Assembly (NCBI GenBank): GCA_947502975.1
Contig: CANNBV010000004.1
Location: 340,931-404,930, forward strand
DNA from: an uncultured Flavobacteriaceae bacterium
GTDB lineage: Bacteria > Bacteroidota > Bacteroidia > Flavobacteriales > Flavobacteriaceae
Length of the DNA stretch: 64,000 nt
Direction: 5' to 3'
Shown in pieces: positions 25,786 through 34,691 of this stretch. Position numbers and translations under genes: made by a program. Below the pieces are notes generated by a model. That model saw nothing but the letters and a program-made list of their open reading frames with translations. It made no database searches and was not told the origin of the DNA. Every line of letters begins with the position of its first letter. The stretch's first letter is position 1.

Positions 25786-25791
25786 TTAAAA

Positions 25792-27192
25792 TCAATCTGT
25801 AGTTGGGTTTCTATACTCATCCATCCGTTGCATCGCATTTTCTTCATATAACCTTTTTAACATAAACATAGGACGTTCTAATTGTACTTCCCACGACCAT
25901 AAAACTTTAAACATTTCTTTTACACGATCTGGGTATTTATATGCTAAATTAAAATGCTCTCCTATATCATCTTTAATATTGTATAATTCTGCAGGACGAT
26001 CAGGAAAACGCATCATTTTCCACTCACCTTGCTGGACAACTCCTCGATTTTCTTTTTTCCAAAACAATGCTTCATGAGGTGTTGCATTAGTTTCTCCAGA
26101 CAAATACGGAATTAAATCTACACCGTCTATATCTTCTATGCCTTTAGCCTTACCGCCAGCAAAATTTATGAATGTTGGTAACATATCCAACATACTAATA
26201 GAATTGTTGTATGCCGTTCCTGCTTTAATTACTCCTGGCAATTTTATAATACATGGTACACGAATACCTCCTTCTAGATGATTTGATTTCGCACCACTTA
26301 ATGGGTAATTACTTGTTTCTGTACCCACTGGTCCGCCATTGTCATTAGCAAATACTACCAATGTATCTTCTTCAAGTCCCAAGGCTTTTAATTTTTCTAA
26401 TATTTGCCCACATGCTCTGTCCATAGCCAATGTCATGGCTGCCAAAATTTTACGCTTTCCTGTGAGCCCTTTTATTTTTAATAAATCTTCTGGACCTGCC
26501 TGCAACGGACTATGAACAGCATTAAAAGAAACATACATGAAAAATGGGGTGTTTTGGTTGCGTTCCATAAAGCTACAAGCTTCCCTTGATAAAGCATCTG
26601 TTAAATATTCATCAGTCTCTTGAAAATTACCAAACCCCTTTTCTAATCTGTTTTCAGGTTTTTCATTAGCTTCTTGTTCGCTTAAAGCGTAAAAACTACG
26701 CGCCCCACCTCTAAAACCATAAAATTCGTCAAATCCTCTTTTTAATGGATGATACTTATCTGCATTACCCATATGCCATTTTCCCAGAACTATCGATTTG
26801 TACCCCAAATCAGCCAAATAATCTGCTATCGTTTTTTGATTAAGTGGTAATCCCATTTCATCTCCAATATCTCTGGAGGACAAGCTCATATAACCTGGGA
26901 CATTATTCTCTTCAAATCCAAAACGTTGTTGATACTTTCCTGTAAGCAACCCAGCTCTAGACGGACCACAAACTGCAGCTGTGGTATAGGCTTGATTACA
27001 AATAACACCCTCCAATGACAATTTATCTAAATTTGGCGTTTGAAATGTTTTACTGCCTTGAAAACCAAAATCGTGATACCCTGCATCATCAGCAAAAAGC
27101 AAAATAATATTTTTTTTCTGACAAAAACCACTGTGAGCTATTATCATTAGAAAACAAGATAGAATTATCTGACGTAAAAAGTTAATTATCAT
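25792..27192 (-). CDS. Sulfatase (formylglycine-dependent, S1 type)
   Basis: The enzyme is 466 residues with an N-terminal signal segment (residues about 5-24). It should hydrolyse sulfate esters, probably on an algal or host polysaccharide, in the periplasm or outside. The catalytic signature is CGPSR at residues 75-79, with Cys75 the formylglycine precursor. Other active-site elements are FADDAG (Asp35, Asp36), LGKWHMGN and FANDNGGPVG. This is the canonical CxPSR form, so an anaerobic sulfatase-maturating enzyme or an FGE must be encoded elsewhere. The radical SAM gene just upstream is not of that type. Confidence 0.93.
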   Translation of the reverse strand: MIINFLRQIILSCFLMIIAHSGFCQKKNIILLFADDAGYHDFGFQGSKTFQTPNLDKLSLEGVICNQAYTTAAVCGPSRAGLLTGKYQQRFGFEENNVPGYMSLSSRDIGDEMGLPLNQKTIADYLADLGYKSIVLGKWHMGNADKYHPLKRGFDEFYGFRGGARSFYALSEQEANEKPENRLEKGFGNFQETDEYLTDALSREACSFMERNQNTPFFMYVSFNAVHSPLQAGPEDLLKIKGLTGKRKILAAMTLAMDRACGQILEKLKALGLEEDTLVVFANDNGGPVGTETSNYPLSGAKSNHLEGGIRVPCIIKLPGVIKAGTAYNNSISMLDMLPTFINFAGGKAKGIEDIDGVDLIPYLSGETNATPHEALFWKKENRGVVQQGEWKMMRFPDRPAELYNIKDDIGEHFNLAYKYPDRVKEMFKVLWSWEVQLERPMFMLKRLYEENAMQRMDEYRNPTTD

Positions 27193-27236
27193 TTTTATCT
27201 TATGGTTCAGTTACTATTTCCCAAAGCTAAAGCATT

Positions 27237-28310
27237 TTAAAATAACTTTAACTGACCGTTTTTAAATTCTTCATGCAAATCACAATTTAGTTTTGGCATA
27301 CTCTTGTTTACAAAATATTTTTGTCTGGCCAACTTAACCAATGCATTTATTTGTTCTGCGATTTTACCTTCACCCCTCATTCGCGCACCGTAACGGGAAT
27401 CGTTTAAAGTGCCTCCATGACAACTCTCAATTTGATGTAATACCTTATCTGCACGATCAGGCATTGTTTTTTTAATCCAATCCGTAAAAATTTCCCCAAT
27501 AGCACCATTTAGTCTTACAATAGTATGTGCAATTGAAACCGCTCCATGATCTGACGCTGCCTTTGCTAAAGCTAAAATTTCATGACTATTTATTCCTGGA
27601 ATTATTGGCGCTATCATCACATTTACTGGAATGCCGTTTTCGCTCAATGTTTTAACAGTTTCTAATCGTTTTTTAGTGGTTGCTGTTCTAGGTTCTAAAA
27701 TACGCCTTGTATCTTCTAATAGTGATGTGATAGATATATTTACACCTATGAGATTGTCTTTACTTAATGACTTCAGTAGTTCTAAATCCTCTAAAATTCT
27801 TGAGTTTTTAGTAATGATAGCTACTGGATGTCTGTACTTCAAAAATACTTCTAAACATTGTCGCGTAATTCTAAATATTTTTTCTGCAGGTTGATAACAA
27901 TCGGTGTTTCCAGACATTACAATAGTGCGTGCTTTCCAGCTTTTCTTTTTTAAAAGTTGTTCTAAGAGTTTGGGGGTGTCTTTTTTAACCAAAATTCGCC
28001 TTTCAAAATCTAGCCCTGCACTGTAACCCCAAAACTCATGAGTGTTTCTAGCATAGCAATAAATACAACCATGTTCGCAACCTTGGTAAGGGTTCATAGA
28101 ATATTGCATACCAACATCCGGACTCGTTACTTTATTGACTATAGTTTTCGGAAACACGTCAATGTAAAGTGTTCTATTTTTATCGGCTTTTTCACCTTCT
28201 TTTTGGCAAAATTCAAGGAAATCATCACGCATTTCGTGACGTAATTCGAAGAAACGATTAGGGACGTTTAGCTGTGCGCCACGTCCTTTTATGGCAGATT
28301 TTGGGTTCAT
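27237..28310 (-). CDS. PA0069-family radical SAM protein
   Basis: The 357-residue protein has the radical SAM cluster motif CxxxCxxC in GCEHGCIYCYARNTHEF (Cys78, Cys82, Cys85), preceded by SMNPYQG. Downstream are MSGNTDCYQPAEK and LIGVNISITSL. This is the SplB-like PA0069 group, widespread and of unknown substrate. It lacks the C-terminal SPASM cysteine clusters expected of a sulfatase maturase, so I do not link it to the neighbouring sulfatase despite the 44-base gap and shared strand. Confidence 0.9.
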   Translation of the reverse strand: MNPKSAIKGRGAQLNVPNRFFELRHEMRDDFLEFCQKEGEKADKNRTLYIDVFPKTIVNKVTSPDVGMQYSMNPYQGCEHGCIYCYARNTHEFWGYSAGLDFERRILVKKDTPKLLEQLLKKKSWKARTIVMSGNTDCYQPAEKIFRITRQCLEVFLKYRHPVAIITKNSRILEDLELLKSLSKDNLIGVNISITSLLEDTRRILEPRTATTKKRLETVKTLSENGIPVNVMIAPIIPGINSHEILALAKAASDHGAVSIAHTIVRLNGAIGEIFTDWIKKTMPDRADKVLHQIESCHGGTLNDSRYGARMRGEGKIAEQINALVKLARQKYFVNKSMPKLNCDLHEEFKNGQLKLF

Positions 28311-28502
28311 CTTAATAAATTTATAGGTTGAAATGCTTTGAGAAGCTCTCTAAAATTAGATATAATTTCTTTTGAAAACTGTTAAAGTGAAAATGGGTTA
28401 TTAACAATTTGAATTAGAGATAAAAATTGTCGAAATTCGTTTGAGGATAGATTCAAGTAATTGAAACAGTGAATATCTACAAACCACAATTAGGCATACT
28501 AC

Positions 28503-29075
28503 TTGCAAATTTTAATTAATCATATAAAACATTATTTAGCTTTTTCACAAGAAGAATTATCTGAAATCGCACTTTTTTTTGATTATCATTCATACAATAA
28601 AAAGGAAACACTACTTGTTGCAAATAAACAATGTAACAAGTTGTTCTTTGTTGCTGAAGGATGTTTGCAATTATACTTTATTGACAGCTTAGGCAACCAA
28701 AAAACTACTCAATTCGCAATAGAAAATTGGTGGTTAACCGATTTTCTTGCATTTCAAAACCAAAAACATTCTGATTTTTATATTGAAACCGTTGAAAACT
28801 CAAAAGTTTTATCTATCACTTTTTCAAAATACCAAGAGTTATTAGCTAACTTTCCAAAAATGGAAAAATATTTTAGATCGATTTATCAAACGGCTTACGG
28901 TGCTACATTGATACGGCTTAAATACATAAACAATTTTTCTAAAGAAGATATGTTTTTCATGTTTCGAGATAATTTTCCAGAATTTGTGCAACGTGTTCCA
29001 CAATATCTTTTAGCAAGTTTTCTTGGTTTAACCCCAGAGTATTTAAGTGAAATTAAAAGAAAACATCTTTCTTAA
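28503..29075 (+). CDS. Crp/Fnr-family transcriptional regulator
   Basis: The protein is 190 residues from a TTG start at 28503; there is no in-frame ATG nearby. It has a cyclic-nucleotide-binding-like beta roll (residues about 25-110, LLVANKQCNKLFFVAEGCLQ and IENWWLTDFLAF) and a C-terminal winged helix of the shortened Bacteroidota type (VPQYLLASFLGLTPEYLSEIKRKHL). The residues for cAMP phosphate binding are not kept, so the effector is unknown. It precedes the DJ-1/PfpI lipoprotein gene by 116 bases and may regulate it. Confidence 0.85.
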   Translation: MQILINHIKHYLAFSQEELSEIALFFDYHSYNKKETLLVANKQCNKLFFVAEGCLQLYFIDSLGNQKTTQFAIENWWLTDFLAFQNQKHSDFYIETVENSKVLSITFSKYQELLANFPKMEKYFRSIYQTAYGATLIRLKYINNFSKEDMFFMFRDNFPEFVQRVPQYLLASFLGLTPEYLSEIKRKHLS

Positions 29076-29191
29076 ACTAGCTTAATTTTTATCAGAAAAC
29101 TCATAACTACATTTGTAATTCCTTTTTAACAAAAGGTTAGTTCTAGCACTACAATGAGTAACATTTCGATATCTAAAAGCAAATTAAGACT

Positions 29192-29947
29192 ATGAAAAAT
29201 TTAATGATTATTTCAACTATTTTTTTTACTACTATTTTTTTTAGCTGTATAAATGAGAAATCGAAAACGAACCTCAAAACAGATACTACTAATACAGTAG
29301 AGTCTCTAACTGATACGTCAACAAAACATATTAAACCGTATAACAATAAATTACCGACAATAGGTCTCCTAATGTTTAATGGTGTACTACAAGGTGAAGT
29401 TGTAGCAACATCAGATGTTTTTGCAAAACCAAACCAAGATTTAGAGCAACTCTTTAATGTAATAACAATAGCAGAAACAAAAAAGCCAATCACAACTGAA
29501 GAAGGTATGCATTTCATTCCTGATTACACCTTCGAAAACTGTCCGAAATTAACAGCTTTATTTGTTCCGAGTGGCTATGACATGTACGCACAAATTCACA
29601 ATGAAAAAATTGTGAATTTTATTAAAAAGAAAAATAAAGAAACAAAATATATTGTAAGCAATTGTGCTGGTGCACAACTGATTGGAGAATCTGGGATTGC
29701 GGACGGGCACAAAATTGTCACTTATATCGGAGGAGGAAAACAATTGCAAAAAGATTATCCGAATTTAAAAGTTCAAAATGATAGTTTAGTAACATTTGTT
29801 GAGGATGGAAAATTCAGTTCTTCTAACGGAAACCTAACAAGCTATATTTCTGCTCTTAATTTACTAGAAAAAATGACAAGTATAGAACATAGAGTATTTG
29901 TTGAAAGTTACTTATACCTCGAACGTCTTCAAAATTATAGAGAATAA
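29192..29947 (+). CDS. DJ-1/PfpI-family lipoprotein
   Basis: A lipoprotein of 251 residues: signal sequence with lipobox IFFSC (Cys19), a ~30-residue Thr/Ser-rich linker, then a DJ-1/PfpI domain from about residue 52. The nucleophile elbow is SNCAGAQLIGESG with Cys158. FVPSGYDMY holds the strand before it, and YIGGGKQL follows, as in isonitrile hydratase-like members. Chaperone, glyoxalase or hydratase roles are all known in the family; the membrane-anchored form is less usual. It is probably co-regulated with the Crp-like gene upstream. Confidence 0.85.
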   Translation: MKNLMIISTIFFTTIFFSCINEKSKTNLKTDTTNTVESLTDTSTKHIKPYNNKLPTIGLLMFNGVLQGEVVATSDVFAKPNQDLEQLFNVITIAETKKPITTEEGMHFIPDYTFENCPKLTALFVPSGYDMYAQIHNEKIVNFIKKKNKETKYIVSNCAGAQLIGESGIADGHKIVTYIGGGKQLQKDYPNLKVQNDSLVTFVEDGKFSSSNGNLTSYISALNLLEKMTSIEHRVFVESYLYLERLQNYRE

Positions 29948-30093
29948 GCACAATACTAATCTTTGGTTAACCGAATAGCAAAAAACCACTACCAAAAAAT
30001 CTACCATATGTTCTTCTAAAAAATCTGTAATATCTTCTTCCAAACCCTAGATTCTAATACAATTTCCAAATTCTTTGATCTCTACATCACACC

Positions 30094-30110
30094 ATTAACA
30101 CTTTGTTAAA
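30094..30110 (+). promoter_or_regulatory. Weak candidate response-regulator box before the sulfatase gene
   Basis: ATTAACACTTTGTTAAA keeps the TTAAC-N6-TTAA pattern with 11-base period. A TAACTTCG -7-like box follows 29 bases later (30139-30146), where the two clear sites have 37. This makes it doubtful. The rest of the 225-base gap before the sulfatase gene shows nothing else. Confidence 0.25.
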
Positions 30111-30172
30111 AATTTGAATTAATACCATAAAAAATAGGTAACTTCGTCAATATCTTTCTATGTATTCTCAAA

Positions 30173-31624
30173 ATGAAATTAAATAGACTTACTATTATTC
30201 TAACACTACACTGTTTTGTAGCGTTTAGCCAACAAGAGAAAAAACCAAATATCATTTTTTTTATGATAGATGATTGTAGCGCAGTAGAATTTTCGTGCTA
30301 CGCCACACCAGACCATCCCTCTGGAAATGAAACACCAGTAATTGACGCTTTAGCAGATGATGGCCTGAGATTTACAACCTGTTGGGCATCGCCATTGTGC
30401 ATGCCAGCTAGAGCAATGCTAATGTCTGGTAAATATGGTTCTAAAACTGGCGTATATGGCAATAAATTAAGTAAACACGATCCTAATTTTTCTAAAAAAC
30501 ACACACCAATGTCTAAAGTATTAAAAGATAACGGTTATGAAACAGCAGTATCTGGAAAATGGCATTTACCAGGTAATGCTGGACAAGAGACTTATGGTTT
30601 GGATGAGTATTCTTTATTAGGTGGGTATTTCAAACCTTTTGAAGGTGATATTGTTTGGGATGGCCTTTGGTTTTCTTGGTCTAAAGCTGCAGAAACATTT
30701 CATGATAAAGCTGTAATTGGGAGTAAAAAAGGACAGTATCCGGCATTGTATTGGAATGGTTGTGTTATTGAAAATGGAGCACTACAACCAAGCAATACTA
30801 ATACTTTTGCACCAGATATTTGCCAAAAATTTGCTTTAGACTTTGTGCAACGAAAAAGAGACAATCCCTTCTTTTTATATTATCCAATGGTCTTACCTCA
30901 TGACCCTTGGTTTGGTACACCTGATAAAAACAGCCCTACTGGTAGAACTAAACCTGGGTTTAGCTCACAAATTAAACGTTTGGAGTATTATGTTGACGAA
31001 TTAGTAAATACTTTGAAAACATCTGGCGTTTATGATAACACTATCGTATTCTTTACCGCAGATAATGCGACCTTAGGCAACGGAAAAGGATCTTGTTCAG
31101 AACTTGGAGTTCGTGTACCGCTTATTGTTTTTGGCGGCGCACTAAAACATAAAGGTGTAAGTGATGTGATGGTAGATTTCACAGATATGTATCCAACAGT
31201 TTTGGAAACTGCAGGCATAGATGTTTCAAATATGAAAGCTTTAGATGGTAAGAGTTTTTATCCAGTACTTGAACAAAAACCCCATAAAGGAAAGCCCTAT
31301 GTGTTTAGCTTTTTAGATATGGAACGTACTGTAAGAACAAAAGACTACATGATGGACGGCTCTGGAGGTATCTGGAAATGCGCCTCATCCGGGAATTTAT
31401 TAGACTACAAACCTTTAGAAGAGAATGAAAAGACGCAGCAAATTAGATCAGAATTAATGCAACTCATTGAGCCTTATACATTGCCTTCAACAGAGCAATT
31501 TGGTGAAAAGCGAATTGAAAAAGCTAGAAATAATTATGCATGGCCTTCCTTAAACCCTGCTACTCTGGCTGCACATAAAAACGGAGATATTTGGATGTAT
31601 TATAAGAGACGGTTGAGAGAATAA
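30173..31624 (+). CDS. Sulfatase with CMPAR active-site motif
   Basis: The protein has 483 residues and a signal peptide of about 20 residues (FVAFSQ). The alkaline-phosphatase-like sulfatase fold is clear: NIIFFMIDDCSAVEF (Asp33, Asp34), the signature PLCMPARAMLMSG with Cys76 as formylglycine precursor, SGKWHLPGNAG, and FFTADNATLGNG. The Ser of CxPSR is Ala here, which is allowed in the C-x-P/A-x-R consensus. It differs from the other sulfatase in the window (CGPSR), and the two sequences are only distantly alike, so they probably act on different sulfate positions. It is monocistronic or cotranscribed with the GNAT gene 35 bases on. Confidence 0.9.
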   Translation: MKLNRLTIILTLHCFVAFSQQEKKPNIIFFMIDDCSAVEFSCYATPDHPSGNETPVIDALADDGLRFTTCWASPLCMPARAMLMSGKYGSKTGVYGNKLSKHDPNFSKKHTPMSKVLKDNGYETAVSGKWHLPGNAGQETYGLDEYSLLGGYFKPFEGDIVWDGLWFSWSKAAETFHDKAVIGSKKGQYPALYWNGCVIENGALQPSNTNTFAPDICQKFALDFVQRKRDNPFFLYYPMVLPHDPWFGTPDKNSPTGRTKPGFSSQIKRLEYYVDELVNTLKTSGVYDNTIVFFTADNATLGNGKGSCSELGVRVPLIVFGGALKHKGVSDVMVDFTDMYPTVLETAGIDVSNMKALDGKSFYPVLEQKPHKGKPYVFSFLDMERTVRTKDYMMDGSGGIWKCASSGNLLDYKPLEENEKTQQIRSELMQLIEPYTLPSTEQFGEKRIEKARNNYAWPSLNPATLAAHKNGDIWMYYKRRLRE

Positions 31625-31659
31625 ATTTTATTGTACCTGAATTGACAAATGCACTTTAA

Positions 31660-32232
31660 ATGAACAGTGAAAAACTTTTCTCCTCCGAATTAATTATTCA
31701 AAATGACCTTATTTTAATCCGTCCTTTAAAGGAAACGGATGTTGATGCTATTGAAACTATTAGTTATTCTAAAGAACTTGGTGAATTTGGTGCCAGAGTT
31801 AAAAGTAGAAATGACCTAATGGAATATTTTGATTATTGTTTATCTGCAAAGTCAAAAAAAACTTTATATCCATTTATGATTACAAAAAAGGATAGTCAAC
31901 AACCTGTTGGAATTACAATGTTTGGAAATATAGATTTTAATCATAAAAGGCTAGAAATTGGGTGGACTTGGATTGCTAAAAAATTTCAAGGAACTGGAAT
32001 AAACGGGGTTTGTAAAAACCTTCTTTTAGATTACTGCTTTAATCAAATTGGATTAAGAAGAGTAGAGTTTAAAATTGATATAAAAAACATCAAATCCCAG
32101 AGAGCAATAGAGAAACTTGGAGCCACCAAAGAAGGACTACTTCGAAACTATAATATTCAATCCTACGGAAAAAGTGAAGGCACCTATATTTATAGCATTT
32201 TGAATGAAGAATGGGGAGGGTATAACGTTTAA
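31660..32232 (+). CDS. GNAT-family N-acetyltransferase (RimJ/RimL-like)
   Basis: The protein is 190 residues. ILIRPLKETDVDAIETISYS opens the fold, WTWIAKKFQGTGINGVCKNLLLDYCF holds the acetyl-CoA pyrophosphate loop (variant Q/G-x-G-x-G), and RVEFKIDIKNIKSQRAIEKLGATKEG is the classic Acetyltransf_3 end with NxxSxRAIEKLG. Targets in this subgroup range from ribosomal proteins to small molecules; none can be named. Unlike many RimJ-like proteins it carries an N-terminal ~10-residue extension. Confidence 0.88.
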   Translation: MNSEKLFSSELIIQNDLILIRPLKETDVDAIETISYSKELGEFGARVKSRNDLMEYFDYCLSAKSKKTLYPFMITKKDSQQPVGITMFGNIDFNHKRLEIGWTWIAKKFQGTGINGVCKNLLLDYCFNQIGLRRVEFKIDIKNIKSQRAIEKLGATKEGLLRNYNIQSYGKSEGTYIYSILNEEWGGYNV

Positions 32233-32265
32233 AATATCAGAGATACTGACCTCTGATATTTTAAA
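32228..32265. terminator. Bidirectional hairpin terminator
   Basis: A perfect 15-bp stem (TTTAAAATATCAGAG with CTCTGATATTTTAAA) and an 8-base loop overlap the GNAT stop codon. It lies between convergent genes; the flanks are A/T-rich on both sides. Confidence 0.7.
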
Positions 32266-32286
32266 CTTAAGATTGTATTGTTTTAT

Positions 32287-32643
32287 TTAAAAAGAGTAAT
32301 TATTAATTACTCTCTTATAATTCTCTATTGACAAGATTCCCAAAGCTGTAGTGAAGAATAGAACTAACACATAAGTTAACACATTTGTATTCTGATCAGA
32401 TAACGAGTCTCTTAGAATAAGTCCTAATAGACAAACAAAAATTAATACTAACCCTAAACAAAAGAACTTTAGCGAGAGTTTTATTTTTGAAATAATTTCC
32501 TCTTTATCATTAACGTTAGTATGAATTTTTTGCAAGATTTGATCTTCAAAATCTTCATTAGAAATAGAATAGCGACCTTTTTCAATAATCTCACTTATAA
32601 ATTCATCTTTAAACTCGTTATTTTCTTTTCTTTCTTTATTCAT
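32287..32643 (-). CDS. Small two-helix membrane protein, possible anti-sigma partner
   Basis: A 118-residue protein with a cytoplasmic, acidic N-terminal ~55 residues (FEDQILQKIHTNVNDKEE) followed by two membrane segments (about 59-80 and 86-106). It overlaps the 3' end of the ECF sigma gene by 8 bases, so translation is coupled. Small membrane proteins with a soluble N-terminus right after an ECF sigma gene are often anti-sigma factors. No zinc-finger (ZAS) motif is present. The assignment is positional. Confidence 0.65.
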   Translation of the reverse strand: MNKERKENNEFKDEFISEIIEKGRYSISNEDFEDQILQKIHTNVNDKEEIISKIKLSLKFFCLGLVLIFVCLLGLILRDSLSDQNTNVLTYVLVLFFTTALGILSIENYKRVINNYSF

Positions 32644-33175
32644 GGTTTTTTATGTTTTTTTGCCAAATTAAGCGTGTGTGTTTTCTTGCTCTGTGAAGTA
32701 TTACTTTTGTATTCGATCTTGTCCATCCAGTAATTTTACTAATATCTTTTATGCTTGTTTCTTCTAAGTAAAATAAATTTAAAACTAACCCTTCTTTAGG
32801 AGGTAACATTTTTAATACAGAACGTATTTTCTCAGTTCTTTCACCGTGTACATCTTCTGTGAGATATTCTAACAATTTTTCATTTGAATCTTCTAAATAA
32901 CTTAATTGTGGTGCTTTTTTATTGGATCGTAATCTTTGAAAAGCTTCATTGACTACAATCCTATAAAACCAAGATTTAAATTTAGCTGTTCTTTTAAAGG
33001 ATTTTAATCCCTTAAAAGCTTTCATAAAGGCGTCTTGTACAATTTCTTCTGCATATTGTTCATCCTTTATGATAGAAACAGCTAAATTAAATCCCATATC
33101 TTTATATGTTTTCACAAAATATCTAAAAGCATCAACATCACCAGACAGTACTTTGTCTATGTAGATATTGTCCAT
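32636..33175 (-). CDS. ECF RNA polymerase sigma factor
   Basis: The protein is 179 residues. Region 2 is GDVDAFRYFVKTYKDMGFNL, with EEIVQDAFMKAFKGL and FKSWFYRIVVNEAFQRLR. Region 4 is MLPPKEGLVLNLFYLEETS, with the helix-turn-helix KDISKITGWTRSNTKVILHRARK. It is unrelated in subtype to the FecI-like factor at 10087 and sits in a three-gene operon with membrane proteins on both sides. No SusC/FecR partner is nearby, so it is likely to serve envelope or general stress sensing, which is inference. Confidence 0.92.
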   Translation of the reverse strand: MDNIYIDKVLSGDVDAFRYFVKTYKDMGFNLAVSIIKDEQYAEEIVQDAFMKAFKGLKSFKRTAKFKSWFYRIVVNEAFQRLRSNKKAPQLSYLEDSNEKLLEYLTEDVHGERTEKIRSVLKMLPPKEGLVLNLFYLEETSIKDISKITGWTRSNTKVILHRARKHTRLIWQKNIKNHE

Positions 33176-33176
33176 A

Positions 33177-33542
33177 TCAAGATTTGTTCTTTTTATCTAT
33201 AAAGTGATTGATAAAAAATGCAGACCCTAAACAAAAACCAATAATAAATGTGATTAAAAAACCTTTGAATAACTCTTCATCATTATCTAACCAACGAATA
33301 AGAAATGCAATTGCTAAAAATGAAACACTTAAACTACTGGTAACAATACCTAATTTTAACCATGGAAAAACGAACTTAAATTTGTTCTTTTTCTGAAGCG
33401 CTAAAATATCCTCTAATTTGTCGCCTCTCTCTATAAGAAGCATACGTTCTTTATCTCTTGCTTGCTGATAAAAATACCACGCTAAAAACACCGCACTGAT
33501 AAAAAATACTGCGATTATACATACTACTACAGACTCAATCAT
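33177..33542 (-). CDS. DUF6249-like membrane protein
   Basis: Starting at 33542 (MIESVVVCIIAVFFIS) gives 121 residues and removes an 18-codon upstream extension without conservation. It has three hydrophobic segments (about 1-24, 60-82, 92-112). Between the first two is a soluble loop with RDKERMLLIERGDKLEDIL, the typical region of DUF6249 proteins that lie just ahead of ECF sigma genes in Bacteroidota. The stop is one base before the sigma start. Its role in the sigma circuit is unknown. Confidence 0.7.
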   Translation of the reverse strand: MIESVVVCIIAVFFISAVFLAWYFYQQARDKERMLLIERGDKLEDILALQKKNKFKFVFPWLKLGIVTSSLSVSFLAIAFLIRWLDNDEELFKGFLITFIIGFCLGSAFFINHFIDKKNKS

Positions 33543-33644
33543 TTTTTTAAAATTTAAAACTGTTATTATTTTTTCGAATATCCGTTTTACTAACAATAAA
33601 TTCAGATTTACGAAAATTTATTATTAGCAAAACGAACAATCAAA

Positions 33645-34400
33645 TTACTTTTTTACTGAATCCATTTTCATTCCCGAACCTTCCATATGTAGGCCAGTAA
33701 TTATTCCATTGGGTCCTGATACAAAAGTTAAATCATGAACTTGTTCCTCATCGATAAATTTATCCTTACCATAGCAGTTAATTATCACATCTTGACCCTG
33801 AGATCCACCATATAGTTTGCCATTTTTTACAAAAACGGTTAATGAAAACTCTGGAGAAAACTCGTAAACACCTTCATATTTCTTTAATTCACTAGGTGTT
33901 AATTTAAGAAAACTTGTTTTCACTTCTATTTCTTCTTGATGATGATTATAACTCATTACCCTAGAAAGCTTCCAGTTTCCATTTTCAAGCAGCCATAAAT
34001 GAGAAAAATTAGCTTTTGTTTCACCAAAACTGTGCATCCCTTTTTGTAACGCGGCATATAATTCTCCGTCTTTATATAGAGGAAAAACTTCTAGTGTTTC
34101 CTCCATTAAAACTCGTTTTAAAACATTTTTTCCTGAGAAACATAAGTGTTTTTCCATTGAATTTATAAATGATTTTTTAGATTTAGTAATACCATCTTTA
34201 TCATGATAAAATTCAATATCATTAGTAATTAGTAGACTAATTTGGTTTAAGTCACATTCATTAAAACCTTTCTGAAATAATAAGTGATCTTTTACTTTTA
34301 AGGTCTTAAACACATCTGAATTTTCACCTACCTGTGCATTTGTAATATTTATTAAACCCGTAATAAATAAAACTAAAATTGTTTTTACTGTTGACATCAT
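33645..34400 (-). CDS. Exported DUF4440/SnoaL-like protein with C-terminal DUF3471-like domain
   Basis: The protein has 251 residues with a signal peptide (cleavage near ITNAQ, residue ~23). The NTF2-like part spans about 30-160 (HLLFQKGFNECDLNQISLLI, KANFSHLWLLENGNWKLSRVMSYNH is the conserved end). The C-terminal ~85 residues (LKKYEGVYEFSPEFSLTVF) match the small barrel often fused to beta-lactamase-type proteins. NTF2-like pockets bind small ligands; nothing more can be said. It precedes the sigma operon but has its own start and a 49-base gap. Confidence 0.8.
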   Translation of the reverse strand: MMSTVKTILVLFITGLINITNAQVGENSDVFKTLKVKDHLLFQKGFNECDLNQISLLITNDIEFYHDKDGITKSKKSFINSMEKHLCFSGKNVLKRVLMEETLEVFPLYKDGELYAALQKGMHSFGETKANFSHLWLLENGNWKLSRVMSYNHHQEEIEVKTSFLKLTPSELKKYEGVYEFSPEFSLTVFVKNGKLYGGSQGQDVIINCYGKDKFIDEEQVHDLTFVSGPNGIITGLHMEGSGMKMDSVKK

Positions 34401-34691
34401 AATTTTTAAATTAAATTCCTATTACACTTAGGATGTCAAAAAAATTCAAAAGGTTACATTTTTAAAATAAATTTTGAGTTTTGTAAAAACTAGAGGTAAG
34501 AATTTATAAGAGAATATAGGAGTTCTAGATGTAAACGAGAAGCTAGCTATTCTATATAAAGGCGCTAAATATAAAATTTGATTTTTGAAAAAAATGATAA
34601 CATAAAATGTTTATAGTTGAGGTTAGCATTAATGCCAAAAGCATTACATAACACTCTAGCTATATCTTTTACTACAGTATATTCAAAAAAA

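Noticed and set aside
27237..28310. Radical SAM gene next to a sulfatase read as a sulfatase-maturating enzyme
   Set aside because: Length, the SMNPYQGCEHGCIYC context and the lack of C-terminal cysteine clusters fit the PA0069/SplB-like group instead.
30094..30110. TTAAC-type repeat before the second sulfatase as a two-component target
   Set aside because: The period fits, but the distance to the -7 box and the half-site sequences differ from the two clear sites; kept only as a weak feature and not argued as a finding.
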